This document shows, in pieces, positions 1 to 6,667 of a DNA stretch of 23,581 bases (positions are counted from its first letter, which is position 1; every line of letters begins with the position of its first letter). Under the pieces are notes generated by a model. The model had not been told where the DNA came from. It did not search any database and worked only from the letters and a program-made list of their open reading frames with translations. The position numbers and the translations under genes were made by a program. Source of the DNA: an uncultured Mucispirillum sp. (GTDB taxonomy: Bacteria > Chrysiogenota > Deferribacteres > Deferribacterales > Mucispirillaceae); the NCBI GenBank assembly GCA_937890655.1, contig CALADT010000317.1, positions 1 to 23,581 of the forward strand. The letters run 5' to 3'.

Positions 1-32
1 TTAAGAATGTATAAGAACTAAATACCATAATT

Positions 33-70
33 CCCCGTATTGAAAAAAAAATTTTGCATTATATACGGGG
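33..70. repeat. inverted repeat with GC-rich 8-bp arms
   Basis: The arms CCCCGTAT (33-40) and ATACGGGG (63-70) are perfectly complementary and enclose a 22-base A/T-rich loop. In such AT-rich DNA an 8-bp arm with a run of four C/G stands out. There is no T-run directly after either arm, so it is not a textbook intrinsic terminator. It could be the end of a transcript from outside the window, or a protein-binding site. Confidence 0.45.
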
Positions 71-217
71 GATTTGTCAAGATAAAATTAAAAAATATAT
101 ATAACTATAAAATTTTTTATTTTTTTAAATTTATAATAAATAAGGATACTAAAATAAAAAAGTATTTTTTATTAAATATAACTTTTATAATAGTAAAATA
201 TATGTTAAGATAGTTAT
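71..217. other. AT-rich leader upstream of the FliL-like gene
   Basis: This stretch contains no gene. A TATAAT hexamer lies at 186-191, about 27 bases before the ATG at 218, but there is no convincing -35 element about 17 bases upstream (163-168 reads TATTTT). Because the region is almost all A and T, the -10 match is weak evidence. No strong Shine-Dalgarno sequence precedes the ATG. Confidence 0.3.
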
Positions 218-736
218 ATGGAAAAGAAAAAAAACAATAGCACAATAAAACGTATTATAAGTATTGTAGTATGGCTTCTAGCTTTAATAGCTATTGCTTT
301 AGTTGTATGGAAACTATATGGTAAAATTGATATTAAAAAGGCAGATTTTTCCACAGTTATACAAAAAAAAGCAGAACCTACTATTTATGATGTATATAAA
401 GTAAAAAGTAAAAAACATAACCGTAACTTATATTATGTTACAATTAATGATATTTATTGCGATGCTTATAGGAAAAATGAATACGATAACCCTCACTTTT
501 TTAAAGTAGATATTGTTTTTGAAGCCCATAATAAAAAAGACGCACAAGCTATTGAAAGTATTACAAAACAAACTGTTACAGAAATAAGAAATATGGTAAA
601 AAGTTACCCTGTGGTTGGTATAGATAGATATGAATTAATGGCATACATTAAAAGAGATATTAAGTATAAAATGAATAATGTATTACAAAAAGATGCTGTT
701 GTTGGTGTTTATTTTGAAAGTTTTCTTGGACAGTAG
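218..736 (+). CDS. FliL-like flagellar basal body-associated protein
   Basis: A 172-residue protein with a short basic cytoplasmic N-terminus, one membrane helix at about residues 12-33, and a periplasmic domain. FliL proteins sit around the stator ring of the flagellar motor and influence stator function. The family pattern seen here is a beta-strand ending FFKVDIVFEA (94-103), a helix with a run of regulatory-looking charges, and the characteristic C-terminus VVGVYFESFLGQ, which matches the 'V.VYFt.Fv.Q' ending typical of FliL. The length is in the normal range. It stands alone, with no flagellar gene next to it, so it may be a stray paralog instead of the main motor FliL. The start lacks a clear ribosome binding site. 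The family call rests on the overall architecture and the C-terminal signature. Confidence 0.7.
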   Translation: MEKKKNNSTIKRIISIVVWLLALIAIALVVWKLYGKIDIKKADFSTVIQKKAEPTIYDVYKVKSKKHNRNLYYVTINDIYCDAYRKNEYDNPHFFKVDIVFEAHNKKDAQAIESITKQTVTEIRNMVKSYPVVGIDRYELMAYIKRDIKYKMNNVLQKDAVVGVYFESFLGQ

Positions 737-744
737 TATATTTA

Positions 745-776
745 TTGACATATTTCATATATAATGTTAGTCTAAT
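745..776 (+). promoter_or_regulatory. possible promoter of the histidine-kinase-like gene
   Basis: A perfect TTGACA (745-750) lies 48 bases before the GTG start. A perfect TATAAT follows at 760-765, but only 9 bases away, too close to pair with it. TCTAAT at 771-776 gives a 20-base spacer. One of these probably forms a sigma-70-type promoter, but the pairing is unresolved. Confidence 0.3.
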
Positions 777-798
777 GCTATAACTATGGAGAAGTATT

Positions 799-2190
799 GT
801 GAGACATATTTACGTCAATCTTCCTCACTATGAGGGGATTGTAAATAAACTAAATAACCACTTTAAGCTGTGTAGTAAAAACGAAGCTAGTGCTATTGTA
901 ACAGAATATCCAGATGAATATGACCCGTCATGTTTTGTAATAATAGTGCGTAATAAAAACCCTCACAATGGTAGCTACTTCATTAATAATTCTCAAGATG
1001 AACACACTATTCTCACTTCCATTCATGCAAGTTTAGATACTTTTTTTATGACTAAAATAGCAGGCAAGTTTTCTCCTTATATGGAAAAAGAAGGTGGATT
1101 ACAACGTATTGCTTATTTTATGAATAAACTTGAACATATACTTAACTCCTCCCCTGAAAGTATAATAGAGATAGATTTAACAGGGGAAATATTTTTCTAC
1201 AACAGAAAGTTTGCAAAAGTATATCAAGATGATGATTTTATTATAGAAGAAAATATATTCAAAATATTTGATGAAACAACAGCTGCAGAAGTAAAACGGT
1301 GTATGGGTGCAGCTCTTCAAGGCACAGATTCTAACTTTAGTGGTAAACTTATAACTAGAAAAGGGGAAAGCATAAGTATTGCAGGCCACGTTATAGCTTT
1401 AAGTGATGATAGTTATAATTTTGAAATAGTATTTGATGATATTACTACAAAAATCTCTAAAATATTACAAATGCGTAAAATTGAAGAACAGTCTATTGTG
1501 GCTGGGTTTTCCCGCCATTTATCCCATAATGTTATGAATGCACTAACAGCAGCAGGCGGGTTTATTAGGCAGATAAAATTAAAGACAGAATCAGATATAC
1601 ATATACAAAACCTTTGGAAAATAGTAGATAATAAATTATCATTAATAGAAGAAATTATTGCAGGTTATAACGATTATACCCATGCTATATCATTTAAAAT
1701 TACAGAAAATGTGGATTTAAACGAGTTTTTAAGTGAGCTTGTTATTGCTTTAGCTGAAAAAAATGTTGATAGAAACTTCACTGCATACCTTCATAAATTT
1801 GTAGACAGCTATAATGTGGAGTATGATTTATCTCGTGGAAAATCCTTCCATATAATCGCTAACAAAATGTTTTTAAAGCTGGCAGTATGCTATATTTTAA
1901 AAGATAATATCCGTTATTTTTCCGGTAATATTCCGTTAAACTATAAGTTTACTTTAATTGCAGCACCTGATACTTTTACATTACAGATTGATTTATTTGG
2001 TGTAGATGCTCCTGATTACATTATAGAATCTATGTTTAGCCCATGGAAACATACTATGCTTTCCCAAAGTTTTGACTACTGGGGTATAGTAATCGCAGGG
2101 ACTATTGTGGAACGTCATCATGGAAAAAGCAATGTAGAGCGTATAGATAATGGTTTACGTTTTACTTTTGAATTTAAATCTATGCTATAA
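799..2190 (+). CDS. PAS-domain sensor histidine kinase-like protein, degenerate ATPase domain
   Basis: A 463-residue soluble protein that starts with GTG and has a good Shine-Dalgarno GGAGAAG at 788-794. Residues 1-100 are of unknown fold. A PAS-type sensing domain spans about 110-220 (SSPESIIEIDLTGEIFFYNR). Residues 236-255 form an H-box-like helix, FSRHLSHNVMNALTAAGG, with His243 as the candidate phosphorylation site. The C-terminal 130 residues look like a HATPase_c fold with an N-box-like helix (YILKDNIRYF, 365-374) and an end resembling the G2 region (WGIVIAGTIVERHHG, 428-442). The usual G1 motif (DxGxG) is missing: the matching place reads DLFGVDAPDYI. It has no membrane helix and no response regulator nearby. 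It could be a kinase with unusual ATP binding, or a pseudokinase or phosphotransfer adaptor. Confidence 0.72.
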   Translation: MRHIYVNLPHYEGIVNKLNNHFKLCSKNEASAIVTEYPDEYDPSCFVIIVRNKNPHNGSYFINNSQDEHTILTSIHASLDTFFMTKIAGKFSPYMEKEGGLQRIAYFMNKLEHILNSSPESIIEIDLTGEIFFYNRKFAKVYQDDDFIIEENIFKIFDETTAAEVKRCMGAALQGTDSNFSGKLITRKGESISIAGHVIALSDDSYNFEIVFDDITTKISKILQMRKIEEQSIVAGFSRHLSHNVMNALTAAGGFIRQIKLKTESDIHIQNLWKIVDNKLSLIEEIIAGYNDYTHAISFKITENVDLNEFLSELVIALAEKNVDRNFTAYLHKFVDSYNVEYDLSRGKSFHIIANKMFLKLAVCYILKDNIRYFSGNIPLNYKFTLIAAPDTFTLQIDLFGVDAPDYIIESMFSPWKHTMLSQSFDYWGIVIAGTIVERHHGKSNVERIDNGLRFTFEFKSML

Positions 2191-2195
2191 TGTTA

Positions 2196-2945
2196 CTACA
2201 TTCTAATAAATTTCGTTAAATTATCTCTTTTTGCTTTTGATGAATATAAAATTTCAAGTCGTATGTTTTCATCAAGCTGTTCTATACCGTATCTTAACAT
2301 TATTCTAGGCATATATTTTCCATACTCTTCAAAAAATTCAAAATATACTTTTTTGTTATAATTATAAATATTTCTTAAACTCCACCCTGATGCCCTTAAA
2401 ACGTATTCATCTTTTTCATTTAAAAGCATAAGGATAGTTTTCTTTAATAACTCTATATCTTTTTTATAAAGCCTTGCTTCTGCAAATGTTACAACAGCAG
2501 AACGTCTTACTAAATAATGGCTGTGTTTTGCATAATCTAATACAAAACTTTTATCCACAAGCTTACTTAATGAGTAAAGTGATATTTGGTCATCAATGGC
2601 CCAATTAATAATTATATTATTTTCAATATAGTCTAAAAATATTTTTGGTAAATCAATATTTAATGAATAATAACAACGCTCTAAAAGCATACATGCTACT
2701 ATCTGCATTTCAAAGGCTTTTGATTTCATTAACTTATCAATAAGTATAAAAATATCATTATTTTCCAGCATATTTAATTCATCAAGGTATTTTGAAAAAA
2801 TAGATTTTGTTTTTTTCATAGGAATACCATATACAAAATCAGCTTTGTTTTTTAAATATACATTAATAGACGGTATTTTTGTATCGTCTTTATGTGATAA
2901 AATAATACTTTCTATTTTATTATAGTATGTATCGTATATATTCAT
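2196..2945 (-). CDS. AlkD-family DNA alkylation repair glycosylase
   Basis: A 249-residue all-helical protein of the AlkD (HEAT-like) DNA glycosylase family, which removes bulky or positively charged alkylated bases such as N3-methyladenine and N7-methylguanine without base flipping. The family signposts are in order: a YGIPM motif (39-43), a helix with ExQxxA (79-84), NWAIDD with Trp115 and Asp119, SHYLVRRSAV with Arg148, and ASGWSLR with Trp188. In Bacillus cereus AlkD the functional residues are Trp109, Asp113, Arg148 and Trp187, so the spacing agrees closely. The gene converges on the kinase-like gene with only 5 bases between the stop codons, and diverges from the ROK kinase gene. It appears intact. 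Whether it is catalytically active is inferred from the conserved residues. Confidence 0.8.
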   Translation of the reverse strand: MNIYDTYYNKIESIILSHKDDTKIPSINVYLKNKADFVYGIPMKKTKSIFSKYLDELNMLENNDIFILIDKLMKSKAFEMQIVACMLLERCYYSLNIDLPKIFLDYIENNIIINWAIDDQISLYSLSKLVDKSFVLDYAKHSHYLVRRSAVVTFAEARLYKKDIELLKKTILMLLNEKDEYVLRASGWSLRNIYNYNKKVYFEFFEEYGKYMPRIMLRYGIEQLDENIRLEILYSSKAKRDNLTKFIRM

Positions 2946-3022
2946 ATTTTCCCAATCAATTTAATGGAAATATTATAGCATAAAAAATAATAATATGGTA
3001 TTATAAATTACAAGGGGTTATT

Positions 3023-3910
3023 ATGGATAAAGTTTTATGTTTAGATATAGGCGGTTCATCAATAAAAAGTGGCCTGTGTAGTATAGATGGCACTATTACA
3101 AACGAAGAAAAACATATACTAGAAAACCAAGACTATGTATGTTTTTTAGATACTATAAAAAAAATTATATCAAATACTCATGATAATATAAAAGGTATAT
3201 CTCTTGCTCTCCCTGGAGGTTATGATATTTTAGAAGATTCCATATTTGCACCAAATTTACTTTTCTTAAACGGTCAACATATTAAAAAAGATATCACTTC
3301 ACTTTGTGGAATAGATGTATTAGCAGAAAACGATGCTAATTTGGCAGCCTATGGAGAATACGTTTTTGGAGATAAAAAATCAGTTCAAAATATGGTTTTT
3401 TGCACATTAGGAACAGGTTTTGGTGGTGGTTTAATACTAAATGGCAGGCTGTTACAATCAAATATTACTCTTTTTGAAATAGGCCATTTATCTGTTGATT
3501 TTAACGGCAGAAAATGTGGCTGTGGTAGAAAAGGCTGCCTTGATGAATACTGCTCCACTTCTGGGCTTTTAGAAATATATAAAGAAGTAAGTGGTGATAA
3601 TTCTAATATTTCAACTTATGATTTAAAAACAAAAGCAGATAATAATAATGAATATGCAATAAATACATTTAAAGAATACGGTAAACTTTTAGCTAACGCG
3701 TTTGCAAATATTACAGCACTTTTATGCCCTGAAAAAATAAAGTTTGGTGGTGGACTTTCAGAATTATCTGAATACTATATGGAAAGCCTTTTAAATGAAT
3801 ATAATAACATAGTGTTCCCTGCATATAAATCACGAGTGAAAATAGAAAGGGCAGTTTTAAAAAATCAAGCTGGTATGTTAGGTGGGGCTGCTTTACATTT
3901 TGGGTTATAA
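3023..3910 (+). CDS. ROK family sugar kinase (glucokinase-like)
   Basis: A 295-residue ROK-family protein that phosphorylates a hexose or amino-hexose with ATP in the cytoplasm. It has the N-terminal phosphate-binding motif DIGGSSIKSG (8-17), the catalytic-base segment AENDAN with Asp104, a glycine-rich TLGTGFGGG (128-136), EIGH (152-155), and the ROK zinc site CGCGRKGC (165-172). A second glycine cluster, FGGG, lies near residue 246. The length is typical for a kinase and it has no N-terminal DNA-binding domain, so it is not a NagC- or Mlc-like repressor. The sugar (glucose, N-acetylmannosamine or another) cannot be told from sequence. The Shine-Dalgarno AAGGGG at 3012-3017 supports the start. 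It stands as a single-gene unit ending in a strong hairpin. Confidence 0.88.
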   Translation: MDKVLCLDIGGSSIKSGLCSIDGTITNEEKHILENQDYVCFLDTIKKIISNTHDNIKGISLALPGGYDILEDSIFAPNLLFLNGQHIKKDITSLCGIDVLAENDANLAAYGEYVFGDKKSVQNMVFCTLGTGFGGGLILNGRLLQSNITLFEIGHLSVDFNGRKCGCGRKGCLDEYCSTSGLLEIYKEVSGDNSNISTYDLKTKADNNNEYAINTFKEYGKLLANAFANITALLCPEKIKFGGGLSELSEYYMESLLNEYNNIVFPAYKSRVKIERAVLKNQAGMLGGAALHFGL

Positions 3911-3911
3911 A

Positions 3912-3946
3912 ATTCCTTAAATAACTTTATAGGCTATTTAAGGAAT
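3912..3946. terminator. bidirectional hairpin between convergent genes
   Basis: A perfect 12-bp inverted repeat (ATTCCTTAAATA at 3912-3923, TATTTAAGGAAT at 3935-3946) with an 11-base loop lies between the ROK kinase stop and the stop of the convergent Sel1-like gene. T-rich sequence follows on the plus side (ATATATTTTATTT). Its position 3' of both genes fits a shared terminator. Confidence 0.65.
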
Positions 3947-3951
3947 ATATT

Positions 3952-4617
3952 TTATTTATACGAATATTTTGCTTTTAATATTTTAATATTTATACATGCT
4001 ATATTTTCTTCATCATATTCTTTGCATTTATCTTGAAAATAGTTTATAGACTGTTCATAATATTTTACTGCTTCTTCATAATTTTGTGGCACATCGTAAC
4101 CACTTATATAAATATCTGCTAAATTAGCACAATATTGGTTATCTAGTTCGCATGCTTTACTAATATAGCTTAACCCTTTTTCTTTATCTTTTTCTAATGT
4201 TACCATATTTTCATTAAAGCCATTAAGGTAAACATTGCCTAAAGTAATACAGCCTGCTGAAAAATCTAAAGAGCAGGATTTATCCATATAAGATAAAAAC
4301 TCCGTAATATTATCAGATTTTAGCCTTGCCATATAGTAACAACTGTTAGCGGAACCTAAATCACATGCTTTTATATTTAGTTCATCAGATTTATTTAAGT
4401 CTTTTTCTACACCGATACCTTTTTCATATAAATATGCAAGACTGCTACATGCTAAAGCACTACCTAATTCACAGGATTTTTCATATAATGGAATAGCCTG
4501 TGCATAATCTTTACTTTCAGAATATTTTTTTGCTTCATTATAATAGTCTTCTGCATTTTTTGTGCAACCAGAAAAAATAGCAGTTAAAATAGTTAATAAT
4601 AATATATACTTTTTCAT
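3952..4617 (-). CDS. Sel1-repeat lipoprotein with paired cysteines (Hcp-like)
   Basis: A 221-residue predicted lipoprotein with signal peptide and lipobox IFSGC (Cys18). The mature part is made of Sel1-like/TPR-type helical hairpins. Four repeats each carry a cysteine pair at C-x7-C or C-x6-C spacing: 49/57, 85/93, 115/123 and 156/163, plus 198/208 at the end. This regular pairing is the hallmark of Helicobacter cysteine-rich proteins (Hcp), in which each repeat is locked by a disulfide bridge. It therefore probably works in the periplasm or at the outer membrane as a protein-interaction scaffold. No enzymatic activity is implied. It is transcribed alone, towards the shared terminator. Confidence 0.8.
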   Translation of the reverse strand: MKKYILLLTILTAIFSGCTKNAEDYYNEAKKYSESKDYAQAIPLYEKSCELGSALACSSLAYLYEKGIGVEKDLNKSDELNIKACDLGSANSCYYMARLKSDNITEFLSYMDKSCSLDFSAGCITLGNVYLNGFNENMVTLEKDKEKGLSYISKACELDNQYCANLADIYISGYDVPQNYEEAVKYYEQSINYFQDKCKEYDEENIACINIKILKAKYSYK

Positions 4618-5008
4618 ATAGTTACCTTCTATAAAACTCTGTTGATTATAGCATATTACATTTAATAATCAAGAAAATATTTTTATATTTTTTTACTGAA
4701 AAATTTGCTTATTTTATTCTAGCAATTTTATTATTACTAAATATTATTATGTTATTTTAATACATTTAATAATTTATTGTTTTAAAGACTATATATTACC
4801 ATATATTATATATATCTTATACCCTACTTTTTTAGAATATTTTTTCATATAAAAATTTACTTTTTTTAACCATATTACTATTGATTATGATATTTTTAGA
4901 CTATAAATATAAAAGACAATTTAAATATTAAACTTCTTTATGGCAATATATATTATTAATATATATATTTAATATGATAAATAAATGTTGCTTTTTTTAA
5001 AAAATTAT
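4618..5008. other. 391-base gene-free AT-rich spacer
   Basis: This gap lies upstream of the Sel1-like gene and downstream of the Rrf2 gene, both on the minus strand, so it should hold the promoter of the former and the end of the latter. It is nearly pure A/T with alternating AT tracts (for example around 4945-4972). I see no ORF, no RNA gene and no convincing terminator or promoter that could be separated from background. Confidence 0.4.
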
Positions 5009-5437
5009 CTAATCAGGGCAGCCAAGCACAGGGTATTTTTTATCACTTAATGATTCTATACTTATACCTTTTAAGTATTCTTCCATATGGGTTTTCATTT
5101 CCATCCATAAACCGTTTATGGAACATTCTGAACATACAGTGCATTCCCTATTATTAACACAGTGAATAGGGATTATACCGCCATCCATAATAACCACCAC
5201 ATCAAGTATAGATATTTCACTGGCAGGCCTTGAAAGTTGGTAGCCACCTAGTTTACCTGCCGTTGAAATTACAAGTTTATGTTTTTTAAGGGCTGAAAAT
5301 ATCTGCTCTAAATATTTATTAGAAAGGTCTAACTTTTCTGAAAGAGTAGCAATACCCACAGGTTTATCTACTTGAGAAAGTATATTTAAAGTATGAAGTG
5401 CTCTAATGGCATAAATAGATTTTGTAGTTATTTTCAT
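5009..5437 (-). CDS. Rrf2-family transcriptional regulator (IscR/CymR-like)
   Basis: A 142-residue winged-helix regulator of the Rrf2 family. The N-terminal segment MKITTKSIYAIRAL is typical, followed by the recognition region (SNKYLEQIFSALKKHKLV) and the wing (GKLGGYQLSR). Four cysteines sit in the cluster-binding region: Cys93, Cys99, Cys102 and Cys105. IscR and related members bind a [2Fe-2S] cluster with three cysteines around this place, so an iron-sulfur or redox sensor is likely, with one cysteine to spare. The regulon is unknown because no iron-sulfur assembly or cysteine genes are nearby. It lies 42 bases downstream of the endonuclease IV gene and may share its transcript. A tandem 9-base repeat just upstream could be its own operator. 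Confidence 0.88.
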   Translation of the reverse strand: MKITTKSIYAIRALHTLNILSQVDKPVGIATLSEKLDLSNKYLEQIFSALKKHKLVISTAGKLGGYQLSRPASEISILDVVVIMDGGIIPIHCVNNRECTVCSECSINGLWMEMKTHMEEYLKGISIESLSDKKYPVLGCPD

Positions 5438-5455
5438 AGTAATCCCTCATGCTTA

Positions 5456-5473
5456 ACTGATTAAACTAATTAA
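5456..5473. repeat. tandem 9-base repeat upstream of the Rrf2 gene
   Basis: Two adjacent 9-mers, ACTGATTAA (5456-5464) and ACTAATTAA (5465-5473), differ at one base. They fill the short gap before the regulator gene, ending 18 bases from its ATG. Rrf2 proteins often regulate themselves, so an operator is plausible, but this is inference from position. Confidence 0.35.
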
Positions 5474-5479
5474 AAAGTT

Positions 5480-6310
5480 TTAGTTATAATTTTCCCGTAA
5501 CAATTTTATTTCTGCTGCATAACCATCTATATCGTTTGGGGTTTCAAGATAATATGGCAGATGACGAAGTTTTGGGTGGTTTATAAAATTAATTATAGCA
5601 TCAAAACCAATAGTGCCTTTGCCTATTTTTTCATGCCTATCTTTTCTGCTGTTAAAAGGCATCATAGAGTCATTTAAATGCACTGCATGTAGCCTATCTA
5701 AACCGATTATTTTATCAAATTGTTCCAAAACGCCGTCTAAATCATTAACTATATCATAGCCTGCTGAATATATATGGCAAGTATCTAAACAAACACCTAG
5801 TTTGTGGTTTAGTTCTACCCTATCCATAATAGTGCGTATTTCTTCAAAAGCTATACCCACCTCACTACCTTTTCCAGACATTGTTTCTAGTAATACTAAT
5901 GTGTTATGTTCTTCTTTTAATACACTATTTAGCATATTAGATATATATTCAATAGCAATATCCACTCCCTGCCCTACATGGCTTCCTGGGTGGAAATTAT
6001 ATAAGTTATTTGGCATATAATTCATCATGTCTAAATCACTTGCCATAGTGTTTTTTGCAAACTCTCGTAAACCCTCATCACTAGAACAAGCATTTAATGT
6101 ATATGGTGCATGTGCCAAAATAGGTGCGAAATTATTGTTTTTAGATATTTCTACTAACCCGTTTATATCATTTAAATCTATTGCTTTTGCTTTTGAACCA
6201 CGTGGGTTTCTACTAAAAAATTGAAATGTATTAGCTTCTATATTAAGTGCTTCTTTCCCCATATGTTTAAAACCTTTTGAGGAAGAAAGATGACATCCTA
6301 TATTTAACAT
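5480..6310 (-). CDS. nfo: endonuclease IV (AP endonuclease)
   Basis: A 276-residue endonuclease IV, the trinuclear-zinc enzyme that cuts DNA 5' to abasic sites in base excision repair. All nine expected zinc ligands are present (numbered from the chosen start): His67, His107, Glu142, Asp176, His179, His211, Asp224, His226 and Glu256, in the motifs AHAPY, HPGSH, LLET, LDTCHIYSAGYD, HLND, RKDRHEKIGKG and LETPND. A longer frame is open to 6367, but the ATG at 6310 has a proper GGAGAA Shine-Dalgarno and gives the family's usual start MLNIGCHLSSSKG, so I use it. It is followed after 42 bases by the Rrf2 regulator. Together with the AlkD-type glycosylase 2.5 kb away it suggests a base-repair capacity in this region. 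Confidence 0.95.
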   Translation of the reverse strand: MLNIGCHLSSSKGFKHMGKEALNIEANTFQFFSRNPRGSKAKAIDLNDINGLVEISKNNNFAPILAHAPYTLNACSSDEGLREFAKNTMASDLDMMNYMPNNLYNFHPGSHVGQGVDIAIEYISNMLNSVLKEEHNTLVLLETMSGKGSEVGIAFEEIRTIMDRVELNHKLGVCLDTCHIYSAGYDIVNDLDGVLEQFDKIIGLDRLHAVHLNDSMMPFNSRKDRHEKIGKGTIGFDAIINFINHPKLRHLPYYLETPNDIDGYAAEIKLLRENYN

Positions 6311-6667
6311 TTTTAGTTCTCCATTAAAATATGGATATATAATATATTTAAAATCATACAAAATCAATCCTTATTTATTATAATTACAAAAAAATAAATT
6401 TTTTTATGTAATAAGAGCCTTTTATATTTAAAACTTATTGATAACTATAAAAATAATTTATTTTTTTATTTCTCAAATTTTATGTTCACCTTAAATATTT
6501 ATCTTACATCCACTAATTTAGATAAAATATTTTTTTAAAAGATACAATAAAACAAAAAATGTTGCCTTAATTATATTGACATTTATAAACTTAAGTATAA
6601 TAATACCTATATGGAATAAAATAACTAGAAAATTATATTCATAACCATACATATTAGGAGGTGCGGT
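6311..6667. other. 357-base divergent intergenic region
   Basis: This spacer separates the leftward nfo gene from the rightward lipoprotein gene and must carry both promoters. The only clear signal is the rightward promoter at 6576-6604 with the Shine-Dalgarno AGGAGG at 6656-6661. For nfo, an ATTATA at 6377-6382 (TATAAT on the minus strand) has no matching -35. The rest is A/T-rich with no ORF or RNA gene that I can support. Confidence 0.4.
6576..6604 (+). promoter_or_regulatory. promoter for the lipoprotein/vitellogenin-like unit
   Basis: TTGACA at 6576-6581 is a perfect -35 match. TATAAT at 6596-6601 follows after 14 bases, and an overlapping AATAAT (6599-6604) gives a 17-base spacer. It lies about 65 bases upstream of the ATG at 6668 and is the only good match in this spacer. 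Confidence 0.5.

Noticed and set aside
745..765. TTGACA and TATAAT as a paired promoter
   Set aside because: Only 9 bases separate the two hexamers, too short for one RNA polymerase site, so they were not called as a pair.
2551..2559. TTATCCACA, a perfect DnaA box
   Set aside because: It is single, lies inside the AlkD-type coding sequence and is far from dnaA. One box is not evidence for an origin.
6311..6367. Upstream extension of the endonuclease IV frame to 6367
   Set aside because: The extra 19 residues match nothing in the family, while the ATG at 6310 has a good GGAGAA and the expected N-terminus.
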